Assembly (NCBI GenBank): GCA_028554755.1
Contig: JAPTOF010000029.1
Coordinates: forward strand, 1,674,001-1,738,000
Length of the DNA: 64,000 nt
From: Cordia subcordata
Lineage: Eukaryota > Streptophyta > Magnoliopsida > Boraginales > Cordiaceae
Direction: 5' to 3'
Shown here: piece after piece, positions 11,787 to 23,491 of the stretch
Numbering within the stretch: position 1 is the stretch's first letter
Layout: each line of letters opens with the position of its first letter
Program-made: the position numbers and the translations under genes
Notes under the pieces: generated by a model
Seen by the model: the letters and a program-made list of their open reading frames with translations, nothing else
What the model was told of the DNA's origin: nothing
The model's database searches: none

Positions 11787-12667
11787 AGGGTGTTTCGATT
11801 GGCTTATGAAATAGCTACTTAAAGTGACTTTGGTTTTTAGCAATTTTTTTATTTTTAATTTAAGTAGTTATCTATTTGAATATAAGTTTTAATTATAAAA
11901 AAAAGTATTTAATTATTTAGTTAAGTAACACTAAAAGCTAATAAATATTGTTAAAATTATTGTTAAAAATGCAAAATAGAATGTCAATTAAAATGCAAAC
12001 ATAATTGTTTAACTTTTTTTTTTAAAGAAAATGCATTATTAAAATATTACAATTTAATTTATGATAATATGTAGATTATTAAATACATCATAATAGAAGT
12101 CCTAAAAATAGACAGATGTTTGTACCAATTTGCGATTGAATAAAATCTTACTTACCGTGCAAAGAAAAAACAAGATAGATGTTTATATGTTCATGTTTCT
12201 AATTTCTTTAAAGATAGTTTAAGAACATATATAAAAAGGTAACGAGAAAATAGTAAATTATTAGGTCAAACTTATTTTTTTAAAGTATTTAACACCATAA
12301 AAAGTGAAAGTTGGGGGTAGGGAGCTTTTTGGTTCTACTTAAAGTCACTAAAAGAAGCATTTGTTTTAATTAAAACAAACACGTCCTAAAAATAGATAGA
12401 TGTTTGTACTAATTTGTGATTGAATAAAATCTTACTTACCTTGCAAAGAAAGAACAAGATAGATGCTTATATGTTCATGTTTCTAATTTCTTTAAAGACG
12501 GTTTAAGAACATATATAAAAAGGTAATGAGAAAATAGTAAATTATTAGGTCAAACTTACTTTTTTTAAGTATTTAACACCATAAAAAGTGAAAGTTAGGG
12601 GTAGGGAGCTTTTTAGTTCTACTTAAACTCACTAAAAGAAGCATTTGTTTTAATTAAAACAAACACA
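11787..12667. mobile_element. Putative MITE with a duplicated right half
   Basis: The left end 'gggtgtttcgattgg' and the right end (reverse complement starting 'gtgtttgttttaatt') are imperfect inverted repeats. Both are followed by a shared 'agtgactt' motif about 35 bp further in. The interior is AT-rich and non-coding. Such 'gtgttt' termini are common in plant hAT- and Mutator-type MITEs. I could not find a convincing TSD, so boundaries and class are tentative. Confidence 0.35.
12099..12667. repeat. 284-bp tandem duplication
   Basis: 12099-12382 and 12383-12667 are direct tandem copies with only scattered substitutions, for example 'tagacagatg' versus 'tagatagatg' and 'ttaccgtgcaa' versus 'ttaccttgcaa'. 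Each unit ends in 'ttaattaaaacaaacac', the proposed MITE end. Confidence 0.92.
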
Positions 12668-13588
12668 TTTACTAATTTAAATGGGACTCTAAATAGGTTT
12701 GACCAGCGTAAAAGCCGAACCAAACTCCCTCTATGACTTCTGCGGAGCCAGCTTTGAAGGGTACTAGAAAGGACAGGCTGTGGAGAAAGAAGGAAGTTGC
12801 CAAGAATATAGGAGCAAATGAATAAAAACAAAATTTAGAAGCCATTGGTTATGGATGAGGATGCCTAGGATTATTCCACTCACCATATTTCGAGTTTTGT
12901 AGGTTTCTTACATTTTTTTTTTTGAGGTGCTACATCAAACCCCACTCGCTACAAGAGGTATACGCATTTTTACTTTGCTTTTTGAATGTTCTATTTCTAT
13001 TGCATGTATGGTTTTGGATTTTATATGGCATGTATGTTCTTCATTATGCTTCAAGTGATCAATTGCATGAAAAAAGAGGAAAAAAATTGACTTAGATTTA
13101 AAATGCATGCTCCTAAACAATCCTTTCAAGCACCGTATCCTTATTGACCCACTTTACATATTAGGCTTAACTAGGGAAGTAATGAGAATTACTATTCATG
13201 CATAATTTTTGTACTAAGGCTATATGGTTAATGATAGCAACCGAAGTACTAATTGCACGACGTTGAGTATCAAGTGCAGATGGTTGAAATCGGTACCATA
13301 AGATTAAAAATTGAAAATAATAGGATAAATTATTCTGAGGTTGGTAAACTATTTAACTATTTTTTGTTTTGATCATCAAATTATTTTTGGTTTCAAAAGG
13401 ATCATTAGTTTTTTAAATCATATTATTTGATCCATTCCATTGAAAAAAAAACTTCACAAATTATAGTTAAAACATAAATACTTAAAAATTGACTTGAATA
13501 ATTTTTAGTTTTTAATTAATTTTCAATATCCTCTTATTTCTTTCCTTTTATTCTCTTTTTTCCTTTTTTCTTTTTTTGACTTCGCCAC
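12668..13588. other. Intergenic region before element D
   Basis: Mostly AT-rich. A locally GC-richer patch (12700-12825) contains a 30-codon plus-strand frame, 12733-12825, with basic composition. It could be a captured exon fragment but has no recognisable domain. Nothing else is supported. Confidence 0.5.
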
Positions 13589-13835
13589 TGTAGATGGTAA
13601 TATAACTAAAGAGGGAGAGGTAAATTTAGTTATATATGATTTTTTTAATTAAAATTAATTACACAAACTATAAACTAAATCAATTTAAAGCACAAATATG
13701 ATGTTCCTTAGATAGATATAAATATAATCAAGCAAAATAACCAACTTTTTAGCATAAAAACAATTAGCACATTAGTTGAGGCATTTCATCGAAAATGTTA
13801 AATGCAATAGTGAAAGTAGCTAGAAATCAAGAAAT

Positions 13836-13871
<36 letters not shown>

Positions 13872-15121
13872 CAACCCATTTTTAGGTGGTTTGGCAAAGC
13901 CTACATCCACTGCCTAAGGATTCTCCCCTTAGGACTTGAATCAATCCTCCACTATCAAGCTTCTTCAAATATTGGTGAGCTTAAACCAACTCTTTACACC
14001 TCTTTGGATCCAATCCAAAGAACCCGAGTAAAAGCCTCTTTTTGCCAAGGATTTCCCCGTACTCAAAGAGCTTTACAGTCTTCCCAAGATAATCAAGCTA
14101 TGGTGTGTATGTATTAACAATAAGAGAAGAGTTTCTTCAAGCTAAATCACTATAGCTTCTAGAAAAGCTGGATATGAAAATGAAAAGCTCAAAGTTTGCT
14201 CAAGATTAATACAAATTTATAGCTCACAAGAATGATTTCCCAAGCAAAATGTGTTTGAAAAGATGAATAATAGCTTAGGAAATATTTGAAATTCAAAATC
14301 TAAGGTTGTTTCCAAATTAAGGGTGAAAAGATATTTATAAGAGTGATAAATGTACTGTCAATAGTTAAAAATAGCAAATCTGCATAGCTCCCCGTCGATG
14401 GTCTAGTCAACCGAATGAGTGACCACCAGCAAACCCATTTCTCTCTAGAATTGCCGGTCAGCCACAGGGCGCTGCCGGTTGACCACTAGAAGGCGACCGG
14501 TAGTTCTAGAATGTAATTCTGGCTACCAGTTTGCTTCAAAAAGTGTCTGTTTTACTTTGCAAGTGTTTCTAGCATGTCCTTAAGAGTTTAAAACATTTGA
14601 ACAAGAAAATAACACATCAAAATTATTTGATAAACAACTTTTAAGATCGAGGACATGCTTTTGAAGATTAATTTTGAAGTTTCTCAAAATTTTTAAAACT
14701 CTAACCACACTTTGATTTTCAAGAATAATTTTGGAAAAGAAGCACTTAGAAAAAGGTAAGGAAATCATGCAATCATAAGTCATAATATTAAGCATAATCA
14801 AGGCTAAACACAAGTGAGAATAATCGGTACCCCTTATGTCATCTCATCTCCGCCTTGTGACTCCTTCTTCTTCTTCTTCTTCAATGATCTTCACTTGAGT
14901 GCTTCCTTCATTTTTTGAACTAAGCTTTGTGTTCAATCAAACTTGACATCCACCATGAGCTTAGTTATCTTCATTTGCATTCCATCAACTTGATAGGATT
15001 AATGTGCTAGATATATTCTCCAAAAGACTATTTGCAAGTATAGTTAATTCATTCAAATAAGCATGCTTTAGTACTAATTTTCATTATCAAAACAATTACT
15101 TAAATTGCATTTATGCCAACA
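13589..15121 (-). repeat. 3' LTR of element D
   Basis: About 1.53 kb, bounded by TGTAGATGG on the left and GCCAACA on the right (TG...CA on either strand). It matches 22432-23491 and 38769-38795. It contains a TATA-like box (reverse complement of 14331-14340), a GA tract at 13837-13871, and degraded palindrome remnants near 14455-14500. Confidence 0.88.
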
Positions 15122-15383
15122 ATCTCCCCCTTTTTGATGATGACAAATTATTATTCATTAAAAGACTTGTAATTCCACCTCAATATATGCTTACAAATGT
15201 AAATGACCATATTAAACTCATATGAACTAAAATAGACATGACTCCCCCTTAATTTGCGCACATCTAATAAGCAATCATCCATCATATGACAAAACACAAT
15301 CATCATTCATCACATATATAGCAAAACATATCATCAAGTATTCATCTCATAGCATCACATATTCCATATTCTTCTCCCCCTTT
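15122..15383 (-). other. Multiple polypurine tracts of element D
   Basis: Three G5-containing purine tracts on the minus strand. The reverse complement of 15122-15137 includes AAAAAGGGGGAGATT abutting the LTR. Others lie at about 15241-15251 (AAGGGGGAGTC) and about 15369-15383 (CTAAAGGGGGAGAAG). Repeated purine tracts next to the 3' LTR are a described Sirevirus feature (Bousios and colleagues). Only the first is correctly placed to define the LTR edge. Confidence 0.75.
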
Positions 15384-15617
15384 AGCATCATCAAAACATT
15401 TAGTATTAGGAAAAGTCACTTTTCAATTGAAAAAAGATAGATAATCATCAAAGCAAAACACCAAGGTATCCAAAAACCATGGTAAAGAACTAAGGCTAAA
15501 ACTAAGGATAAACCAATTCAAACTAAAATGAGATGTTCGAATGCAAGGATGCTAAGAAAAATGTAGGTGCAATGTTTTTTTTAAAAAAAAAATGGTGAAA
15601 AAAATGTAGGGATTATG

Positions 15618-17018
15618 TCACTGATAGTCCTTGAAGAATTTGTTCATGTCTGTGTGCATTCCCTTAATCTCAGAGTCAATGTTGGTACACCACTCAGTCA
15701 ATTCACGCCAATTTTTAGTCCATGTAGTTGTCATTTGACCAATATTTATGTTAAGGACTTTCATTTTCTCTAGAAGTTACACCATAATTGAGGAATCTTC
15801 TTGTGACATTCCCTATTGAGCACCAAAACTTGATCCAGCACCACTTCTCATCTTCACTTGGCGTTACTATGCAAATTGAGCTTCTCTTCTTGATTCCCTC
15901 AGAGTTCTCTGGAGTTCTTGTTATTCTTCAATCAAATTAAGGTCTTTCTCTTCTGAAGAGCTCACTTCCATTAGCATTCCAATAACGGGTTCTTGAATGT
16001 TTATATTTTCTCCTCGAGCCCACATTTGCCTTTCTGCCTCATCTAGAATATCTTGAACTTCATCCTGAGCCTCTTCAAATGTAGGACCCGTAATTGGCAA
16101 TGTGAAAGTGGTGTGATTTCTTGACCTTTTCCTAATTTTTGCTTGGATATCAGTTGGTAAACTCTTAAACTGAGCCTCAGTTATTGTTGTTCCATTATAC
16201 TAGTAGATTTCTATCTAATTTATATAGCTCATGTTGAAATACCAATTGAACTCCTTTGTCTTAAGGTTAGTTATCAAAAGTACTTTAAAATGTTTGAAAA
16301 TTTGAGTAAGTACCATCCAGTATCCTAAGTGTTGACCCGTCTCAGGAAGATGCACTATATGATTCATTATAGTATAAGGCAATGCAACTTTTTGCTTCCC
16401 AAACACAAAATACATGTTGTATGCATCAAGGTAACCAAACCGATTATCACTTGTCTTCCTAGGCATCAACACTTCATTAAAGATCTTGTTCATAATCCTT
16501 TTTTTAGGATTTAAAGCTTTTTGTATAGAGTTTGATCTCCAATTTTCAATCCATCAATATTCTTCCAAATAAAAGCCTTTTTCCTAGGGGCCAACCTTTT
16601 GTAGAATACTCTTTTTCTCCTTCAATTGGTAATCCAAAAATTTTTTGTAAAGTTTCCTCATTTATGAATATTTGCATGCCATTGACCACTATTCAATAGT
16701 TAAAGGTTTAAGACCTTGAACTTCTTTTAAATTAGAGTAGAATTGATAAACTATAGGCTCATAAACTTCACATTTAACACGAGTGAAATTATTCCAACCT
16801 TGTTCCTGGAAAAGTTCAATCACCCTTGTTCCCATAAGATTTGCATCCATAAGGTATCTTCCATAACAAATTTTTCTTCTATGCACATCTTTTTTTGACA
16901 AATCATCTAGTGGTGTTGGTTTTGGTCGTGGTGGTCATTGAGTTTGAGATGATGAAGAGCTTGTTCTTGGTCTTATAGAAGAAGGAGCTTTTGTCTTTCC
17001 TTTTCTTGAATCCACCAT
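15618..17018 (-). pseudogene. Third ORF of element D, plant transposon-protein-like
   Basis: A minus-strand frame opens with ATG at 17016-17018 (start MVDSRKGK) and can be followed to a TGA at 15618-15620, about 467 codons, broken by several in-frame stops and shifts. The N-terminal part is Ser/Pro/Arg-rich. The middle (about 16215-16901) has the pattern 'GRYLMD ... FQEQGWNNF ... VYEPIVYQFYSNL ... FNEVLMP ... LPYTIMNHI', which I recognise as the putative plant transposon protein domain (PF20167-like). The C-terminal part is Glu/Lys/Met-rich and probably coiled-coil. It lies between RNase H and the 3' LTR, where Sireviruses may carry an env-like gene. I see no membrane segment or signal peptide, so an envelope role is not supported. 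Confidence 0.6.
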
Positions 17019-17224
17019 TTTGATGCAATTTTTGAAGAAATAATGATGCCAGAATGGTCTTTATGATATGGGTAATGCAAATATTAAAGTAATTTGGAAG
17101 ATTTTTTTTTTATTTTAATGGATGTTTTGGAATTGGGATTTGAGAGAAATTGGGGTTAGGGTTTTAAAAATGTAGGAAAGAATAAGAGATGAGACAAAAT
17201 TAGGTTTTAAAGTAGATGTGCCTG

Positions 17225-17332
17225 AATTTGTTGGTCGACCAGCAAACCCAGTTGGTCGACCAGCAAACCCAGTCACTAGAAGTGCCGAGCACCCTAGTGG
17301 TCGACCGGATGTCCCTAAAGGTCGATCGACAG
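17225..17332. repeat. Palindromic GGTCGACC repeats upstream of D's polypurine tracts
   Basis: GGTCGACC occurs at 17233-17240, 17253-17260 and 17299-17306, with a related 'ggtcgatcgac' at about 17320. The first two lie in a 20-bp direct repeat (ttggtcgaccagcaaaccca). Sireviruses are known to carry repeated palindromic motifs in this interval. Here the core is GGTCGACC. Confidence 0.8.
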
Positions 17333-17498
17333 ACCTGTTTTTGACCAAAAAAAAATGTAATTTTTGTGCAATATAACTCAATTTTAAGTCTATTTTGGTT
17401 TTTAGAAAAATATGACATTTTTCATAAAAATATGCACTTTAACCATAGTTTTGCATCTTCAATCCAAAACAAGCAAAATTTAATGACGTAAACATAAA

Positions 17499-20400
17499 CT
17501 AATTACAAGTTTGCATTCCAATTTCTCTCCTTATTTTGCAAACTTGCTCTTGATTCAAAGGTTTTGTAAATATGTCAGTGACTTGATGCAAAGTTTCAAT
17601 GAATTCAAGCACAATATCACCTTTTTACACATGATCCCTAATAAAGTGGTGCCTAATCTCAATATGTTTAGTTCTAGAATGTTGAATGGGGTTGTTAATG
17701 AGATTTATGGCACTAGTATTATCACAAAAGGTAGGAACATGATTATAATGCAAGCCATAATCAAGCAAGTTTTGCTTCATCCACAAAATTTGAGCAACAC
17801 ATGAACTAGCGGCAGTGTATTCGGCCTCGGTCGTAGAGATAGCAACACTATTTTGCTTCATACTTGACCAAGACACCAAGAAATGACCAAGAAATTGACA
17901 TGTACCACTTGTACTCTTTCATTCAACCTTACAACTGGCAAAATCTGCATCGGAATAACCACATAAATCAAATAAGGTTCCTTTAGCATACCAAAGTCCT
18001 AGATCAATTGTGCCTTTAAGATATCTAATTATTCTCTTCATATCAAGTAAATGAGATTCTTTAGGACTAGATTGGAAATGAACACATAAACATACAACAA
18101 ACATGATGTCTGGTCTAGAAGCTATCAAATAAAGCGAGCTACTAATCATACCTCTATACCTTTTCTAATCCATGGGTTTACCCTTCTCATCCTTGTCAAG
18201 CTTAGTGGAGGGACTCATTGGAGTGCCAATTTCTTTAGCATCTTCAAACCCAAATTTTTGATAACTTCTTTTGTATACTTGGCTTCGTTGACAAATATTC
18301 CTTCCTTTGTTTGTTTGATTTGAAGTCCAAGGAAGAATGTCAACTCTCCCGTCATGCTCATTTCAAATTCTTTGTTCATACACTTAGCAAAACTTTCACA
18401 CAATGCAACATTAGAAGCTCCAAATATAATGTCATCCACATAGATTTGCACAAGCAAGATATTATCTTTATCTCTTTTGATAAACAAAGTTTAATCTAAT
18501 TTTCCTCTTTTGAAATTATTTTCAACAAGAAAACCACTAATCCTTTCGTACCAAGCCCTAGGAGCTCGTTACAAACCATATAAAGACTTTTTGAGTTTGT
18601 AAACATGATTTGGAAACATGAATCTTCAAAACCAGGAGGTTGTTCAACATACACTTTCTCTTCTATAAAACCATTCAAAAAAGCACTCTTCACATCCATT
18701 TGGTAAAGCTTAAAGTCCATATAATACGCAAATGGAAGCAACATGCGAATTGACTCTAATCTAGCTACGGGGGCATAAGTCTCATCATAGTCAATTCCTT
18801 CTTCTTGATTATATCTTTGAGCCACACGTCTAGCCTTATTCCTTGTTACTACACCAATTTCATCAAGTTTGTTTCTAAAAACCCATTTAGTACCAATTAC
18901 TAGGTGGGCTTTAGGTCTCTCAACTAATTCCCACACCTTGTTTCAATTATTGATTAAGTTCCTCTTGTATAGCCATTATCCAATTTTTCATCTAGCAAGG
19001 CTTCACTAACATTCTTAGGCTCTATATGTGAGATAAATGCACAATGCTTACAAAAAGTATTAAGATTACATCTAGTTCTTATACCCTCATTGAGATCACC
19101 AATAATTTTCTCTTTGGGGTGATGTCACATGAATTTCCAACTTTTCAGCAAAACAACATTATCCTCTCTTGCTCCAAGATGTTTTCTTGATTTAGATTTT
19201 GTTCTTCATTCATCTTATCTTGTGATTCCTCTCCTTGATGTGCGTCATCTTGTTTAGTAGGAATCTCTTTACTTGTAGATGGTCGATCTTCAAGTGTTGT
19301 CCTTTCCAAGAGATCTTCAAGAGATCTTGTTTAGTAGGAATCTCTTTCCAAGAGATCATCAACATCCTTTCTGAGCTCAAATGGGTTAGTCTTGTCAAAT
19401 GTTACATGCATTGACTGGTCCACAACAAGAGTTCTCTTATTGTTAACTCTATAATAAGCCTTACTCTGGAATAACCCAAAAAGATACCATCATCAGATTT
19501 GACATCAAATTTTCTTAAATGGTCCTTTATACTCAATATAAAACATTTGCAACCAAAGACTTTGAAATAAGAAATTTTAGGAGTTTTATCATGCCAAAGC
19601 TCATAAGGAGTTTTGTTCAAAATGGGCCTAATAAATATATGATTTTACACATAACATGTCGTGTTAACAGCTTCGATCCAAAAGTATGTTGACAAGTTGT
19701 GTTCTTTGAGCATGGTCCTTGCCATTTATTGTAAAGTATGATTCTTCCTCTCTGCTACCCCATTTTGTTAAGGAGTTCAAGGGGCCAAAAACTTATGTTC
19801 AATGCCATGCTCATCACAAAAATGCATAAAAGAAGTGTTCACATATCCGAGCCATTATCACTACGTATACAAGTTATAAAATAGCCTTTCTCATTTTGCA
19901 CTTTTCTACACAGTCTAGCAAATTCATTGAAGGCTTCATTATTGTGTGCACTAAACATGATCCAAGTGAACCTAGAATAATCATCTATAACCACAAAAGT
20001 ATACTTAGAACTTCCTAGACTAACCATATCAATTGTTCCAAACACATCCATGTGCAACAATTGTAATACCCTAGTAGTTGAAACCTTGTTGATGGATTTG
20101 AAAGAAGTTTTATGTTGTTTTCCTAATTGACATGCATCACAAACTTTATCTTTTTCAAACTTGAGTTTTGGCAAATCTCTAACTAGATCATTTTTTGACA
20201 AATTTTTCAATATGCTCATACTCACATGTCCCAGCCTTTTATGCCACAACCAAGATTTTTCATGCATAACAGACACGCAAGTAACACTTTGATTCTCAAG
20301 TTGATCAATCTCTACCTTGTACACATTGTCATTTCTATTGCAATGAATAACACATTATTGCTTTCACAATCATAAATGATGCAACTAGTGGATTTAAAAA

Positions 20401-22364
20401 ATAACTTTATACCCTTTGTCACACAATTGACTAATGCTAAGTAAATTGAACTTAAGTCCTTCAACAAGCAAAACATTATGAATAGCAATAGAATTTTTGT
20501 TACCAATGGTTCCCTTGCCAATTATTCTTCTTTTGCTATTGTTCCCAAAGGTAACATCTCCTTCTTTGACCTTTTTAAAGTCATAGAACAATGAGGGATC
20601 ACCCGTCATGTGTTTAGAGCACCCACTATCCAAAATCCATTTATTCTTGCTATGTTTGCTCACATGGCATACCTACAAATAGTAAAATAAGTACAAGCTG
20701 CCTTATTTATGGGTCTCCAAATCCTTTGGGTCCTTGACATAAAGTCATTTAATGTTTGGCTTTTACAACCCATTTGAGTCGTTGCCAATGAGGGAAAAGA
20801 GTGTCTTTATCACAAAGTCTCTTGTAATGACAATGAGTGGAAATGTGCCCATGTTTTTCATGATAAGTGAAAACAATATAGGATTTCAAGGGAGTAGTAG
20901 AAGTGGATGCTTTCATAAAGTAGGTTTCAAGTATTTTTGTTTAAAAGTAGGCCCAAAACCAATTCCAGTTTTGTCAAATGCCATCTTTTGAGATCCAAGA
21001 AGTTTTTCAAACTTCTCCCTTCCATTTGTAAACTTTTGAATAATATTATTCAAATCCTCATTCATCTTTTTCAAATCTTTTACTTCTTTTTCAAACTTCA
21101 CAAAATCTTCAGCAAAAAAGTCATTTTCCTTTTCCAAAGTCTCAATTTTCTTAACAAGAGATGTATTCTCTTTTTCTAAAGTCTTTTTCTCATTCAATGC
21201 AACTTTCAACTTCTTTTGCAAGCATTTGTTTTGGTTCAAAGCAAGTAGAAGATCATTATGCAATTTTCCAAAAGTTTCTTGCATTTCTTCAAGGGTATAT
21301 TCATCACTTTCATCACATGAAAGAGAAGTACTAGAATCATAAGGGAGAGATTTTACCTCATCTTCATTTGCCATAAGACAAACAAAGTTAGCAACCTCAT
21401 GCTCTTCCTCCAATTCTTCTTCGCTATCGGTGACATCCCAAGTTGCTTTGAGTGTCTTGCCTTTGCTCTGACATCTTTTGCTTTTGAAAGTTTGAGGCAA
21501 TTGGCTTTAATATGCCTGGGTTTGTTGCAATTGAAGCATTTAAGCACCTCGTTCTTTCCTTTCCTTGAGTTTTTAAACTCTTTCTCCTTCTTCTTGAAGT
21601 TGTTTTATGTAGTGCCTTTTTTCTATTGATTGTACTTCATAAACTTCTTGAAGTCTTTTGCAAGAAGTGTCATCTCCTCATCCGAGTCATCATCACTACC
21701 ATGATCATCACTTGAATCTTGTTTGGATGCCATCGAGCCATGGGTTTCTTCATTCTCCTATCCTTTTCTTCATGAGTTTTCCTCTCAAGTTCATACGTCG
21801 TAAGTAACCCGATCAATTCATTCAATTGATAGCTGTTGAGATCCTTGGATTCTTGTACGGCCGTTGCTTTTGCTTGCCAAGATAATGGTAGGTTCCCTAG
21901 TACTTTTCTCACCATATCTGCATTAAAGTATTCCCTTCCAAGTGCCTTAAGGCCACTAGTAATTTCAAGGAATCTAGCAAAAATTTGTTCATATCTTTGA
22001 ACAAGCAATGTTAATTCTAGACTCTTTAACTTGACTAGTCCCTTCATAGTCACTTCAAGTTGGTCCCAAAGTTCTTTAGCTGATGTGCAACCCATAACCC
22101 TAGCAAACTCGGTGCTTTCGCATTAATTTGTTCAAGCATTATATCATGGTAATCCCATTCATTTTTTGGCTTAGGAACTATCTTATCACCCTCCATTTTC
22201 ATAGGTACTTGAGGTCCATTCACAACAACCCTTCATGTCTTATACTCATGCGATTGAATAAACAATTTCATTCTCAACTCCCAAAATGCATAATTGGTAC
22301 CATCAAATACGGGGGTCTTGTTAATGGACGATTCAATAGGTGAGAGTTCAATGTTATTTCCCAT
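17499..22364 (-). pseudogene. gag-pol of element D (Sirevirus-like Ty1/copia)
   Basis: Start ATG at 22362-22364, chosen because it opens a Gag N-terminus with the 'FDGTNYAFWELRM' pattern typical of copia Gag. The frame ends at a stop at 17499-17501. In order: Gag with UBN2-type region (21670-22095), CCHC knuckle CFNCNKPRHIKANC (about 21500-21545), and a long coiled coil (20913-21400). Next are the aspartic protease motif WILDSGCSKHMTG (about 20600-20640), the integrase HHCC zinc region with 'CDACQLGKQ' (about 20115) and catalytic-site Asp in 'HMDVFG' and 'SDNG'. Then come integrase C-terminal 'PYELWHDKTP' (about 19590), RT with 'YVDDIIFG' (about 18430), and RNase H with 'TTEAEYTAA' and 'TKHIE' (17625-17879). 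Multiple frameshifts and stops; not functional. Confidence 0.9.
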
Positions 22365-22415
22365 AATATATTCTACTAGTGGTTAAGCTTACATAGAACC
22401 CTTATGTAGAACCCT

Positions 22416-22430
22416 AGCTCTAGATACCAA
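22416..22430 (-). other. Primer-binding site of element D
   Basis: The reverse complement TTGGTATCTAGAGCT resembles the initiator-Met tRNA complement TGGTATCAGAGC with one extra base, and sits one base from the 5' LTR. It confirms minus orientation. Confidence 0.75.
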
Positions 22431-22431
22431 A

Positions 22432-23491
22432 TGTAGGTGGCAATGAAACTAGGGGGTGAATTTAGTTATATATGATTTTTTTTAATCAAAATCAATTACA
22501 CAAAATGCAAACTAAATCAATTTAAAGCATAAATATGATGTTCCTTAGATAGATGTAAATATAATCAAGCAAAATAACCAACTTTTTATCATAAAAACAA
22601 TAAGCACATTAGTTGAGGCATTTCATCGAACATGTTAAGTGCAATAGTGAAAATAGCTAGAAATCAAGAAATGAGAGAGAGAGAGAGAGAGAGAGACAAC
22701 CCGTTTTTAGGTGGTTTGGCAAAGCCTACATCCACCCCCTAAGGATTCTCTCCTTAGGACTTGAATCAATCCTCCACTCTCAAGCTTTTTCAAATGTTAG
22801 TGAAACTTAAACCAACAATCAATCCTCCACTATCAAGCTTTTTCAAATGTTGGTGAAGCTTAAACCAACTCTCTACATCTCTTTGGATCCAATCCAAAGA
22901 ACCCAAGCAAAAATCTCTTTTTGCTAAGGATTTCCCCAAACTCAAAGAGCTTTACAATCTTCCCAAGATAATCAAGTTATGGTGTGCAATATTAACAATA
23001 AGAGAAGAGTTTCTTCAAGCTAAATCAATATAGCTTCTAAAAAAGTTGGATATGAAAATGAAAATCTCAAAATTTGCTCAAGATTAATGCAAATTTATAG
23101 CTCACAAGAATGGTTTCCCAAGAAAAATGTGTTTGAAAAGATGAATAATAGCTTAGGAAAAATTTGGAATTAAAATCTAGGGTTGTTTTTGAATTGGGGG
23201 TTAAAGGGTTATTTATAGGAGTGGTAAATGTACTGCCAACAGTCAAAAATAACAAACCTGTGCAGCTGCCGGTCACCCGGATGAGTGATCGGCAGTATAC
23301 TCATTCCTTTCTGGAATTATCAGTCAGTCACAGGGCTTTGTCGGTCGACTGGCAGAGGGTGACTAGTAGTTTCAGAATGTAATTCTGGCTGCTAGTTTGC
23401 TTCAAAAAGTGCCTCTTTTACTTTGTAAGTGTTTCTAGAATGTCCTTAAGAGTTTAAAACATTTGAACAAGAAAATAACACATCACATTAT
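22432..23491 (-). repeat. 5' LTR of element D, first part
   Basis: Begins TGTAGGTGGC and matches the 3' LTR up to position 23491, where element A interrupts it. TATA-like box at 23210-23218 (minus). A GGTCGACT palindrome half at 23343 lies about 125 bp upstream of it. A short local duplication (about 22756-22850, 'caatcctccact...caagctttttcaaatgtt') is absent from the other LTR. Confidence 0.88.
23487..23491. repeat. Target-site duplication of element A (left)
   Basis: ATTAT at 23487-23491 is repeated at 38764-38768, immediately outside the two outer LTR ends of element A. Five bases is the normal length for LTR retrotransposons. Confidence 0.85.

Noticed and set aside
12733..12825. 30-codon basic frame in a GC-richer patch
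   Set aside because: Too short and without similarity I can name. Mentioned only as a possible captured fragment.
15618..17018. Envelope gene in element D
   Set aside because: The position fits, but no signal peptide or membrane segment is visible and the pattern resembles a plant transposon-protein domain.
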